From: Knufia peltigerae
Lineage: Eukaryota > Ascomycota > Eurotiomycetes > Chaetothyriales > Trichomeriaceae
Reading direction: 5' to 3'
Length of the DNA stretch: 64,000 bases
NCBI GenBank assembly: GCA_030247855.1
Contig: JAPDRN010000017.1
Span: 1-64,000, forward strand
The notes beneath the pieces were generated by a model. It worked only from the letters and a program-made list of their open reading frames with translations. It was not told where the DNA came from and searched no databases. Shown in pieces: positions 11,008-21,828 of the stretch (the stretch's first letter is position 1; every line of letters starts with the position of its first letter). Made by a program: the position numbers and the translations under genes.

Positions 11008-11406
11008 AGCGATATCGAGCTCTCAGGACGTGGATTGGTGCGATCCTAGCGCCCACACAGATGTTGACGATGTTGCTCCATATCCGGCTGATCGAGAGAT
11101 TCTTTACATCAACCTGAACATGGATGAAGAACGCATATTATGGGAATGGGTATTCTTCTTGCTGTTTGTATCTGCAGGTTGATGTTAACGCCAAAGTCGA
11201 AACGGGACTAGTGTATCCCATAAGGCGGTAAGAGGCGGCAGAATAATTTTATCGACTTGTACACTCATTCACGATTTTTGTCACTTTGAATCGTCATACT
11301 TGCCCAACACTCTTTTTATTAAATCTAGAGTTCTCGTTGATACTTTCCTGGATGCATGTCCTAGGGATACCATTCGCATTCCCTCTATCATCACCTCCTA
11401 GGCGCC
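11008..11406. promoter_or_regulatory. Divergent intergenic region SEA4 / EFG1
   Basis: About 400 bp separate the two divergent start codons, so the region must hold both promoters. I see no clear TATA box and no other gene. Confidence 0.5.
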
Positions 11407-12417
11407 ATGGGCAAACACCGACCCACAAGTCAACGCCGAGGACCTGATACCTGGCGCCCTTCAGATCGAACATCCGGCCGTGGCCTTGATATTGGGCGGA
11501 ACAATGACCGCGAACAAAGCAGCGATGGCGACCGTAATCCTATCCCTACTCGTGAAGAAGCTAGGAGACTAGGGCCTGTCAGATCGGCCGTGACGAAGTC
11601 GACGAGGGAACGTCGAAACAACCCCTCCTCGCGAATTCACTCGCTTCGCAACCTGCTGGCAAGGGACACCAAGCTGCCTATGACGGTTCGTCAAGAGAAG
11701 GAACGGGAACTCGCTGCTCTGCTTCTAGACCAAAAGAAAGCCGAGGTCATCAAAAATGCTAGAAGTAACCTTCAACGCTATCATTTTGTGCGCTTCATGG
11801 AGCGGCAGAAAGCCACAAGAGCGCTCAACAAGCTTGTCAAACTGAGAAAGTCGCCCTCGTACAAGGACGAATACAAAACAAAGCTGGAAAAGATGATTCA
11901 CGAGGCCGAGGTGGATGTCGCATACACTCAGTATGCACCTCTGGGAGAAAAATACATTAGTTTGTTCGTCGGAGGTGAGAAGAAAGAAAAGGGGATGAAC
12001 AAGAAAGATTATGCCATATTGGACTCAACCCAGCGTGACGAGCTCCGGGCCTTTTCAGACGACGTGGCCCAAATCATTCGGTCAGCCTCCGGTACGAGAC
12101 CGCCGATGTGGTATGAAGTTGAAAAGTACATGGGTGAGGGCGAGGACAAACTGAATGCTCTTCGAGATGGGAAGTTGACGGTGCAGAAAGTGGACAAAGA
12201 GCTTGTGAGTGTTGGTGGCAAGGAACAAGCGGCTCTGCGGAAGTTGCACCAGCATAAGACCGAGGCTAAGCCATCATGGCTCGACGATGACGGTATGATC
12301 GATCCAGCCGATCTAGATAGCGAGGATGAACAACAAGGGGACATTCAGATCAAACGAAACGACGATGATTCAGACGGCGACGAAGACATGGCCGATGGCG
12401 GATTTTTCGAACGCTGA
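11407..12417 (+). CDS. EFG1: rRNA-processing protein Efg1
   Basis: Single-exon protein of 336 aa. Efg1 is a nucleolar factor for early 18S rRNA maturation in the 90S pre-ribosome (established in yeast). The N-terminus is basic and disordered. Residues about 75-150 carry the conserved coiled-coil core, with NPSSRIHSLRNLLARD, TVRQEKERELAALL and RYHFVRFMERQKATRALNKL all matching the family pattern (IR.LR.LL... then YH.VRF.ER.KA.R.L.KL). The C-terminus is acidic (DLDSEDEQQ, DDDSDGDEDMAD). Longer than yeast Efg1 because of the N- and C-terminal extensions, which is usual in filamentous fungi. Confidence 0.9.
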   Translation: MGKHRPTSQRRGPDTWRPSDRTSGRGLDIGRNNDREQSSDGDRNPIPTREEARRLGPVRSAVTKSTRERRNNPSSRIHSLRNLLARDTKLPMTVRQEKERELAALLLDQKKAEVIKNARSNLQRYHFVRFMERQKATRALNKLVKLRKSPSYKDEYKTKLEKMIHEAEVDVAYTQYAPLGEKYISLFVGGEKKEKGMNKKDYAILDSTQRDELRAFSDDVAQIIRSASGTRPPMWYEVEKYMGEGEDKLNALRDGKLTVQKVDKELVSVGGKEQAALRKLHQHKTEAKPSWLDDDGMIDPADLDSEDEQQGDIQIKRNDDDSDGDEDMADGGFFER

Positions 12418-13560
12418 ACAAGGATGACCTTTGATGATGTTAACGACTTTGAGATACCCCAGATTAGAGAAGGCGAATGGAGTCGAAATATTGTTATACA
12501 GTGGGCTGGAAGAAACCTTTTTAAGACATGTCAACATCCCGAAGCTGGGGTTTACCAGGAGGTTCTTACTCCTTGACGACGCGGACTACTCGGATCGCCA
12601 CATCTGTACAAGACCTGGCAGAATTGATTTTTTCCCTTTTGTTTCTGAGGTCATTTCGTCTGCACTGGTCATTCTCACTTTTATCTTGGAACAGAATTAG
12701 CTCTGCACCTCTCAAGTCGACGCTGCCAGCAACACTCATTTTCACACAAGGTAGTGAGCATGTCCTGGCTACTACGATGAATGACGGTGTCTGATTTTGT
12801 TTTAACTGTGATGATTTCCTGCTAACGTGTCATCAATCATTCGTGTTTACAGATGTGCGTGACACATGAATCCTTCAAGTACACCAACAGGCAAGTCATT
12901 GATATCACCAGCTTTACCGGTGGTGGAGAACAGAAGACCGGGCAGGACATCGATGAACAAGCGCTCATGGATGAGTATACGAAAGACCAAACACCATCTC
13001 ACTGTTGTTCAGGAGTACGATGCGGACCTTTGAAACGCAAGCGTGAGGGTGATGGTGTCATTATTTACATTCAAGAGCTTAACGGGTGTCATGACTCTTT
13101 ACAGGCTCATCGATCAAAACGGTATCTCAGATACCATAACTGTTTAGGTACCCAAAAGCGCCACAATACTCACCTCTGGTCTATCTGGTCTGCCTGTCTG
13201 TTCGTATGCCGGTATTGTTCTCACCAATCAGCCTCTCTCACCTTTTCTTTTTGGCTGAAGCCAGTCATGCCATACCGTCAACATCAACACCGATATTAAC
13301 ATTTGTTCTCGGGGAGGTGTCACCATCATGAAAGGGTATAAAAGAGGCAGCGGCAGCAGCTGTACAACCACTTTTACTCATCTACCACTACCACGTTCAG
13401 TATTGGTACTACTACTACTATTACCGCCCCTCTGCAATACGGACTCTCTTCTCTGGTCTGGACTGGATACCCTCTGATCGACAACATCTCGGCCTGAGAA
13501 CCGAGAGATTCAACACTGCCTCTTTTCCTCGTTTTACTGTTTTTGATTGGTTCATAAAAG
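12418..13560. other. Intergenic region with promoter of the small Gly/Ser-rich gene
   Basis: About 1.1 kb. The frame at 12,853-13,299 has no recognisable composition or homology and is treated as chance. The right end holds a TATA box and the 5' UTR of the next gene. Confidence 0.5.
13336..13344 (+). promoter_or_regulatory. TATA box (GTATAAAAG)
   Basis: A consensus GTATAAAAG lies about 220 bp upstream of the ATG at 13561. The gap contains pyrimidine- and CTAC-rich sequence typical of a fungal transcription start and 5' leader. Confidence 0.65.
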
Positions 13561-13908
13561 ATGTCCAACAATTCATCTTCGTACTTTGGTTCCGCCGCCG
13601 GCGGCGGCGGCGGCTACAACAGTTCCAGGAGGAACGACAGAAGCATCGACTCGTTGTACTTTGCCGACTCCCCGCCGCCCAGCCGATCCAGCTACAGCCA
13701 ACCCGGTTACACCGGTGGCACCAACACCACCACCGGCGGGTACGGCGGCAACACCAACGCCAAAAAGGCACGAGAGTGTACCACCAGCAACTGGGGCGCC
13801 GAGATCGACCGACGATACCTGGCCAACACCTCCTCGAGGGACTTTGCCTACGACAAGTCGGACCCGAAGCACACGTCTTCCTACCTCTTGCCCGAGAAGA
13901 AGAGATGA
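13561..13908 (+). CDS. Small Gly/Ser/Tyr-rich hypothetical protein, 115 aa
   Basis: The frame starts with ATG directly after AAAAG and runs for 115 residues. The N-terminal half is low in complexity (SSSYFGSAAGGGGGYNSS, a PPPSRSSYS stretch, GGTNTTTGGYGG). The C-terminal half is polar (SNWGAEIDRRYLANTSSRD, then YDKSDPKHTSSYLLPEKKR). There is no signal peptide or membrane segment. The strong TATA box, C-rich third positions and a conserved-looking C-terminus argue for a real, probably well-expressed gene. I do not recognise a function. The glycine codons give a GGC-repeat tract near 13,599-13,612. Confidence 0.7.
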   Translation: MSNNSSSYFGSAAGGGGGYNSSRRNDRSIDSLYFADSPPPSRSSYSQPGYTGGTNTTTGGYGGNTNAKKARECTTSNWGAEIDRRYLANTSSRDFAYDKSDPKHTSSYLLPEKKR

Positions 13909-14999
13909 GAGACTGACGCACGTTGCCCCCCCCTCTCCTCCCTGGAGGACAAAAGTCTCGGAGTTTGTGGCTCTGTGCGTTCTGGTGAAGGGGAAAGGCA
14001 GTGCGTTCTGGTGAAAAAAGGACCGATGGGAAACAGAGTGCTTTTTGAGGCATGGAGGAGTGTACCGAGGTGTGGCGTGTACCTGAAAGGGGGAAAGGGA
14101 AGGGGACAGGACGGAAAAGGGGAAAACGACGACATGCTAGCTAGCGACTCGACTCGACGCTTGATTGACCCACACGTCCTTTTTTTTCTGTCTTACTTGC
14201 TCAACACCACGGGGTGAAACCCACAGAGTGAAACCACAGACACAACCAAAAAAAAGGGACAAATTGTTTCTACCGGACAGGGTCAGGCTGGAACTCCCGG
14301 GCCATGGTGGCCGGAGTATGCTGTGTTCCCGTGGGATAGCTACGGGTGTGGCTGGATGGATGGTTGATGGACCTTGGGCTTGTTGACCCTTCTTTTTTTT
14401 CTCTTTCCTTTTTTTTCATTTTACCAAAAAAAGAATAAAAAGACAAAAAGAGAAAAAAAATAGCCCCCTTGAATATCTTAGCTACACCATCTGATATGTG
14501 TGGGGAATCCAACCATCATGAGCTACTACTCTCTTCTTCCTACTGCTCGAAATTTGAACACACCTACTTTGCTACCTTAGGGAAGGAGTACTTATGGTAG
14601 GGTGTAGACATGGCAGCGTAATGAAGTCAGTAGACATACTCTGCTGTGCTGGACCTGATCCAATCTCCTTGTTCATCATCGCCCTTTCCCTTCTTCTTCT
14701 TCTTCTTTTCTTTGGATTAAAGTCATCCAACTCGCACTCATTGACACGTTAGTCTGTCGCGTATCAAAAGGCTCCGTATTCGCACTCGACCATACCTCGG
14801 GCATGCATCATGCACTCAGGCTCCTCGCTCGCATAGAATTCCATCTTCTTTATCCAATGACCCCAGCAAACGCTTTCCGAATCTCGAGTTGGTCCGTCAC
14901 TGAACATACCAAAGTGGATTCTGTGTTACACGCTTTGCTGCCGCATGCTCTTTCTAATTTTCCAGTTTGTATCTGAATCGCCCAGATATTCTTCGTCTC
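13909..14999. other. Convergent 3' region
   Basis: About 1.1 kb between the small Gly/Ser-rich gene and the 3' end of the leucine-rich-repeat gene. It contains T- and A-rich tracts (14,390-14,460) and a CTT-type run (14,690-14,711). No credible gene is seen. Confidence 0.5.
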
Positions 15000-16541
15000 T
15001 CAAAGGACCCCCTGGTTTTTCTTGTGACATCCATCTGCGCACTCGAGCCTTCGATACGGCAAAGGTGGCGAGTCAAGCCACAGAGCGAACCATTCAAGTC
15101 TCTCAGTCGCCGCCATCACGATAAGTCTCCCGCAAAATCCACATTGGCGATTCGGCTTCTTCGTCAGTAGATCCAATTGATCAAGAACCATCTCCGACGT
15201 TCCTTCTGGCATGAGACCTCGAAAGTCAATCTTTTGCTTTGGATCAAGTTTGGCGAGTCGTCGAAGTACGGTCTCACTGAGGCATGGCACCCCCGACGCC
15301 TCGTTCATTTCCGTCTTTCGAGGCATGCCGAACTTCGACTTCGACTCCGGCACTTGGATCTCTCGCTGATAATCACAGGAGCTAAACGGTTTCGGCTTCC
15401 AAGGGTTCCCTGCCGAAATCAATCTGGTCAATTTGTGGCTCATCGCCAGAACGACAATTTCAAAAGGCAACTCGGTCAGCTGATTTCCCGCAATGTTCAA
15501 AGTTTCTAGGTTGACGAGGTCCCGGATTCCAGCAGGGATGGATGTTAAATTGTTGTTTCGCAGCGACAATAGCTGAAGATTCTGAAGCTCTAATACCGGG
15601 GCTGGAAACTTTGTAAAGAGATTATTCGCCAGGTAGAGGCGAAGCCGAGGCTCAAGGTCTGTGCCTGTATCGAGCATGCCCGGAACAATCTCATCTTGCT
15701 TGGCCAAGGTCTGGAGAGAAGTGATTTCTTCAGGCAAGGAATCTAAAGATCTTCCCCTGTACGGCAGAAGGAAAAGTAGTTAGCAAATTGTGTCTCGGCA
15801 TACAAGTCCATGGCAAAACTATCCCAGACACCGAGGTACTTACGACAGATCCACGTCTTCCTTTCCCATATCGAGACACTGATGAACAATCTCGAGTACC
15901 TCGCGATGCTCCTTTGACATGGGTTCCAGAGGCGTGACCTTGGGTAGTGTTTTCGTCTTGGGGCTGACGCTGTCGGTTGTGGGTTGGAAATCATCTTGAC
16001 CTCTACAGTGGTCCCCGGCTAGATTCTCTTGTGCCCATGATCTGAATGGCGGCCTCTTCTGCCTTGTCATCGTGTTGTTGTTGTCGTCTGCGTGTTCGGC
16101 TTCGTACCCACGGGACTGATCCCTCATCAACTCGTCCTCCAAAGTGAACGAGTCACTGGACAACAACAAATCATGATCCTCGCCACTCTCATCCTGGCTC
16201 CCCATGAAGATGCCCGAGTCAAAGTTGCGGGTGAATTCACGCTTCTGTCGCGTGCTCTTCCGGCGTCCCTCTCGGGCGGGGTGCCGATCCCACCATGATC
16301 CCTGGAAGGTGCGTTTCTTGCGTCGACGGTCGGTGTAGTTTTCGGCACCGGGCGCCTGTTCGTCACTGGAGAAGAGGGCCGGGTCGCTCGACGTCGCCGG
16401 CACGGTAGGCTCGTCGTAGACCTCGGCGGCGCGTGCTCGCTTGCGGGCAGTAAAGAGGAGCGACTGGCGAGGGCGGGGGGGCGTCTGAGCTGCTATCAAC
16501 GCGGACTGAGGGATAGGAGGTAGGTCGAGATCGTCCATCAT
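15000..16541 (-). CDS. Leucine-rich-repeat protein with C-terminal Cys pairs
   Basis: Two exons are read: 15844-16541 and 15000-15756, with an 87-nt GTAAGT...GTACAG intron. The join restores the sequence SGRSLDSLPEEI. The result is 484 aa from tandem ATGs at 16541/16538; the frame further upstream opens at TTG only. Residues 1-230 are polar, acidic and basic in patches, and probably disordered (nuclear-type KR-rich stretch RRRKKR). Residues about 265-335 form three to four leucine-rich repeats (LRLYLANNLFTKFP, LQLLSLRNNNLTSIP, LETLNIAGNQLTELP). The C-terminus has paired cysteines (QCGFCGR and CADGC) that could bind zinc. This architecture occurs in uncharacterised ascomycete LRR proteins. Function unknown. 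Confidence 0.8.
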
Positions 16542-17878
16542 GACAGAGCACTCGGAAGAGTCGACTCGGGTAGTCAAAGTGAGAGGGGATCGGCGGGACA
16601 GGATAGGCTGGAGGGGGCGTGCCGGTTGAACGAGAAAAAAAAGAAATCAAAGTAATAACGAGCGACGAGACCTCAACGGGTCAACACATGAAATGACGCA
16701 AACTCCCAAGGGGGAAGATATGTTCGGTGGTGTACCGAGTCATGGTGGTGATGGGTGGTGGTGTTGTTGGAGGAAAAGAGAGTGAGTGACGTTGTTTGAG
16801 GGAGACGCGTCGAAAATGGAGCCAGTGTCGCGTGTCCAGCTTTTTGACAAGACGTGTTTCGATGCCGCCGTTGGGTTGTTCGACAGGGATCATCTACGCG
16901 GAGGATTCTATCACTTCCCAAAAACTACCGAGTACAGTATAGCCGCCCGTGGTCGTTTGAGGACCATGACACCTGCTAGAACAGTATGGAGTTTGGAGTA
17001 CTCTTATATACTACTCTGACTTTATATACTCACTCGACCTACTCTCTAGCTACATGTAGCGACTGAGTTTTTTTTTTCTGACCAGGCAAATTTTCATCGA
17101 ATGGCCCAAGTACATGTTCAAATCACTCAAAATCAGTGGGAATGACTTCATTGTATTGATCGATACCAGCTATCAGCTATATCAAATCAAAAACACAGCC
17201 ATGATATAAATCCCACCTCCAGACGAGAAAGCTAGAATGAATTTCGCTTGCACGCTTCAACAAAAGAATAATTCAATCGTATCGGTCGTACTCAAAATGC
17301 AAAAATCATTATACACACAAAGGCCCCTTTTCCTTCCTCACTCCCTCATACGATAAGGATGAAACTTCTCCTGTTGTTTCCACCCTGGAACTTGTGCAAC
17401 GCCAATTGCATCATGCCCCCTCGAGAACACACACAAACACAGACATACCCAACATTTGTGGGGGTGTGGCGGTGAGTCCTCCTTCTCTTCTTCATCAGCC
17501 ATCGCGTCCCAGGCGATACAACAAATAAACATCTCTCACAACCCCTCTCCGACACACTTTTCTTTCCCCCTCCAGTGAAACCAAAAAAAAGGTCGGCTGC
17601 GACCTCCTGGACACCCCGTCCACCCAAAGTGTTTCGTTCGGGCGCCGTCCAAGAATTGAAACGAGAATGGGTATATAACATTTGTCGATGAAACTTCATA
17701 AAGGTAGGCACCCAGGCGAGGAGCAGACTGGTGCTCGACTCAAGCAAAGAGACTTTATTGACACAGTCAAAAAAAATGAAGGACAAAAACGAAGGAAACG
17801 AATTTGAAAACGTCGACCGGACGCTGAGCATGTCGACGGGTTGCTTTGGCTGATAGCCAATCAGAGCTTGTGTCTCGG
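16542..17878. other. Intergenic region between GPI-protein 3' end and LRR gene start
   Basis: About 1.3 kb. The right-hand part of the LRR gene promoter is rich in CACCAC/GTGGTG. The rest is AT-rich, with a T run near 17,068-17,077. The minus-strand frames here are low in complexity and unconvincing. Confidence 0.45.
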
Positions 17879-18283
17879 TCATAATGAACCCCAGACCATG
17901 GCGGCGGCACCTGCGAGGGCGGCCACTGCGAGGTTGATCTCTTGGGCGCTTGCGGCACCGGTCGCGGTGGCGATCGACGGGCTGCCGGAGGCGACTGAAG
18001 AGGCGACTGAAGAGGCGACCGTGAGGGTCGGCTTGTTGTAATCGGTCGCTGATGCCGTGGTGTGCGCGGTGCTGTTCCATCCAGTCGGGTGGGAGATGGT
18101 GGTGGATGTGGTTGCGTTGGCGTACATGAGGTACTTGGTCACAATTTGCGTGGTTGACATGGTAGCTGTGACGGTGACCGTGGTTGTGTCTGACGACCAG
18201 TCTCCTCCACCGGGCCCACCTGCGAGCACCGATGGTGTTGTCAGCGCCAGCAAGGCTGTGGCGAAAGCTGTTGTGAAGCGCAT
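17879..18283 (-). CDS. Small Ser/Thr-rich GPI-type cell-wall protein, 134 aa
   Basis: The frame starts MRFTTAFATALLALTTPSVLA, a clear secretory signal peptide of about 21 residues. The mature part is rich in Thr and Ser (TTTVTVTATMSTTQIVTKY, SATDYNKPTLTV) with potential N-glycosylation sites (NATT, NSTA). A small direct repeat encodes SSVASSVAS. The end has a short polar spacer and a hydrophobic tail (INLAVAALAGAAAMVWGSL), as in GPI-anchor signals. The TVTVTAT...IVTKY pattern is common in fungal wall proteins. Probably an extracellular, plasma-membrane or wall-bound protein; no specific role can be given. Confidence 0.8.
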   Translation of the reverse strand: MRFTTAFATALLALTTPSVLAGGPGGGDWSSDTTTVTVTATMSTTQIVTKYLMYANATTSTTISHPTGWNSTAHTTASATDYNKPTLTVASSVASSVASGSPSIATATGAASAQEINLAVAALAGAAAMVWGSL

Positions 18284-21200
18284 TTTTGATAGTACTCGTC
18301 AGAGAGGTTACAAAAGATTGCGGTTCGGGATATATGGTCCTCTTCGATAAGAGTTCGTTGGAACCGCGACGGAGCGAGTTTGCGCGATCTTGCTATGGTG
18401 TCGGCGACAGAGTTTGTGTGTTTGTGGTTGTTTGTTGTTGTGACTGCCTGAGTGAGCTCTGCTCGAGTTGTTGATTTTGAAACGAATGCGATGCGACTGA
18501 GAGGGAGCTCAGTGACTCAGGACGATAGCCAAAGGTGCTATCTTGCAGAACCAGACTCTGGGGTCAAGCAAAGAGGAGAAGAGAGGTCCAGGCGAAAGAG
18601 AGAGAGAGAGAGAAAGAGTAGTTGGGAAGCACAAGCGTATATGTGGCGGCCGGGAAGCATTTTCTGATGGGTACTCCGTCCCAGCAGGTGTTCTGCGAAG
18701 GCCCGCCTACCTTTTGATAACGGTGGAGCGCTGGCCTGGCAGCACCATGGGCCATGGTCGCCTCGACAGTTGGTGAAAATTGCGTTTGTTTGGGAACGAA
18801 GCGCCGGTCACAGTCCAACATCGAGACGATGAGCGACGACTGGCTCGAATTACCTGATTTCGCTGGGATTGCAGCTCCGTTGATCGTGGAGAAGAAGCGA
18901 GAGTGGACCGGCATGAAACACCATCGCTGACTGGCCTGTTTCGACCCATCAGGGCCTGTTCCTGGTCCTGTCCCCCGCCGCCAGCCAATGCCAGCCATGC
19001 CAAATTTCCCGACAGGCCGCTAGGGACGTCAAGCGCCAGATTAACCACGGTGCTAGCAAGGATGGGTCGAAACCAACGAGGTCACAAGAGAAAAATTGAT
19101 TTGAGCAAGCAAATTCAAATGCGATTCGTTTGTGATTCGTTCCTGAGCCGGAGAGAGGAACCGTCTTTCCTACGGAGTAAGGCAAAGGATAACCACACGT
19201 ACACACGCACACCGATCCCCTCGGCCCCTGACAGGACGGGCAGCAACAGATGGACGAAGCCAACAGGGCCACAAGTTGTTTATTCGCGAATTACTGTTAT
19301 GGAGCAGTCAACCGCCTATCATTGCTGGCACTTTCGGTTCGGCCCAGGGTGCATTGACATAACGGCTTATGGAGTGCTGGCCCTTTCTTCAAAGAAGTGG
19401 CTCAGAAACCACGCAGAGTCGCCAGTGTCACTGTCTGTCAATCTCTTCACCAAGAAAACGATGCCCAACAGAAAATAATGGCTTTGCCGGGGTGCCAGAT
19501 CTGCCGCTGACGTCGCACCGCAGAGAATCTTCTTGCGACTTGCAGCTCAAACCGAAGTAGATGTTAGGATTTCTTTGGTTTGGTTTGTCCACGGAGGGAA
19601 TCTTTTCACTTGCCGCCAGGAAACGTTTGTGTGGCTGGTGGTTACCTAGGTACAGAACCAGCGAGGAGGCTTCGGTAAGAATTATTACATGGGTTCGTTG
19701 TTTGCACCATATGTACTAGACTCTACTGTATATGTGTATCCATACTTGAAACTCCGAGCGATTCTGGTGACTGCGCTGGCTCTTCATCCTTTTTTTTCCG
19801 GTCCCAAATGCCGGGCAACAGGTACCGGAGTACGATTAGGGTAAACCCACCCAGGACATGAGTACCTACATAGGTCGCTCTCGTATTACTGTACTCGTCA
19901 ACAGCTGTGCCATGATCATCCCGTGTACAGTACAGGATAATCCCAAGCTGTGTTGTGGAGTAAGGTTGACGGGTGGTTCTACTTCTTGACGGTCAATTGT
20001 TTAGTCTGTGCTCCAACCATGCAAAGTCTTCCCCTCCAAAGTGAGTTTGGGTTTGGCGCCATCATTTTTGCGCCGGCGTCATTTGGTTCGTTGAGCGCAA
20101 GAGAAATTGCCTCTTCCAGGTCAACAACGAAACCCGTGCGACGAATTTCGCTGCAAAGGACACCTATTGTACGAGTACCGGATACTATCGTTGTACAGTA
20201 CGGCTCCCTATCGCAACTACCGCTGTCTCCAGAGATAAAGATGAAAGGTATGTTCGAGAAGCTCCCCAGGATTCGATGGTCGAAGCGCGCACGGAATATT
20301 TCTCATTAGTGTGGTGTAGAGGGTCTCGATTTGTTGCTTATCATGGTCTCGACCTCTTCGTCGCAGTTGATCACATAGCCTTGAAAACTTCGGTAAAAGC
20401 AATGTATCGTTCCACGGTACCCGAACACAAAGGGGGTTCGAGAGTTGATCATTGGAAAATGTCATCAGCGATAAGACATTAATAGCAGGGACGACGGTCC
20501 AAAATCCAGAACTAACGCCATCTCCAGAACTTCGCTTCGTAGTGGTCGTTTCTAAACCCCCATGGCTTCCCGTGGTTCAATAATGCTTGTTCTCCGTACA
20601 ATGTACAATACAATAGGAGAGATTGCTCCCGTGAGTCAATCCCTGGGGGGGCTTTAGATGTACATTTGTGTCCGTACAAACGTATTAAACTACTCAGTCC
20701 GGGAGTTGAAAAAAATAATGGAGTAGCTTTTGTTAATCATCAACCCAGCAACGGGAGACCACATGTACAATACTACTCTCAGGTACTGTACGGAGTATGG
20801 AGTATCCCCAAGCGAAATCAAAAATCGTAATCTTTTTCCTAACTCTTGCCTCTTCCTTCTTTGTTCTTCTACTCCGTTACTCCGTTCTCCTTGATAATGC
20901 TGGGGGAGAACTCGGGGGGTTTTCAACTCGTACAATAAACTAATGTAGTGAGATTTGATTTGTGTTGAAGAGAAAAAAGATCATCACACCTCCCAACCCC
21001 CTCCCCCCAGTGGTTCGTCATTCGACATTCGATGAGACGGACCTTTACTCTCCTGGAGGGAAATGTGTTGTAGATCATTCGCGCGGACACCCTCAAATTC
21101 CCTCCTGCAAGCACTTTCCGCTCTCTCGTTCTCTCCAGTGACGGAGAGATACACGCGAGGCGAGGAGAAAAGGGGAAGAGAAAACCTCTCTCACTCGCCG

Positions 21201-21828
21201 TGTCCTTCACCCCGAGACTTGTCGGTAAGCCAGAAGTTTGCCGGTTCATATTGGACAAAGATGTACTCCGTAAAACTTCCCCCGAACTCTTACTAGCGTC
21301 GTGTCGTTCCTCTCTGAGACACGCCCGCCATTGCCAGCCACTCTTCTCCTATACTCTGTACGCACGGACTAGATCCGAAGACCAATCCTCGTTGTCGGTC
21401 TGTCGGCTGGAAAACAACTGGTGTGAAGGTCCCAGGTATGAGTGTGCACATGTTCAAACGGCTAGAATGCATGAACATGAGAAGGATTCCTTGAAGCTCA
21501 AGTCCCCACGAAAGCAGAATATAAATGTCAGGTACGAATCAATATGGGCTGGCTCGAATATTAAATTGTAGTACGGGTTACTTCGGTACCTCTAATTACT
21601 CCATGGGCTTTTCGACGATACCAATTCTGCCCAACATGCAACCTTTCCTGTCATCTCTCCTCAATTCATCAATTAGCTTCTTACTTGCTTCCATTCACTC
21701 TAAACTTTCAGCTATTCTCTTCTGGTTAATCTTCTTGTAAACTTGTATTTCAGGCGCCCTAAACATGGCCCGCCGTAAATGACAGCTAAAATGCAGAAAC
21801 CATTTTCCCCGAGTGCATCGATCATATC
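18284..21828. other. Gene-poor 3.5-kb block left of the carotenoid cluster
   Basis: No frame here has a recognisable domain, signal peptide or convincing intron structure. The left edge is the promoter of the GPI protein, including a GA-dinucleotide run at about 18,597-18,617. The remainder is rich in GTAC-containing short inverted repeats and has three copies of the 9-mer TACGGAGTA (19,171-19,179; 20,789-20,797; 21,264-21,272). A non-coding RNA or a small gene with unusual composition cannot be excluded. Confidence 0.5.
18597..18617. repeat. (GA)n microsatellite
   Basis: An almost pure GA dinucleotide run in the region upstream of the GPI-type protein gene. Confidence 0.7.

Noticed and set aside
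12853..13299. Plus-strand frame of 148 aa
   Set aside because: No recognisable composition or motif, and it runs into promoter sequence of the next gene.
18903..19478. Plus-strand frame of 191 aa
   Set aside because: Random composition rich in Arg, Ser and Thr, no codon bias and no intron structure.
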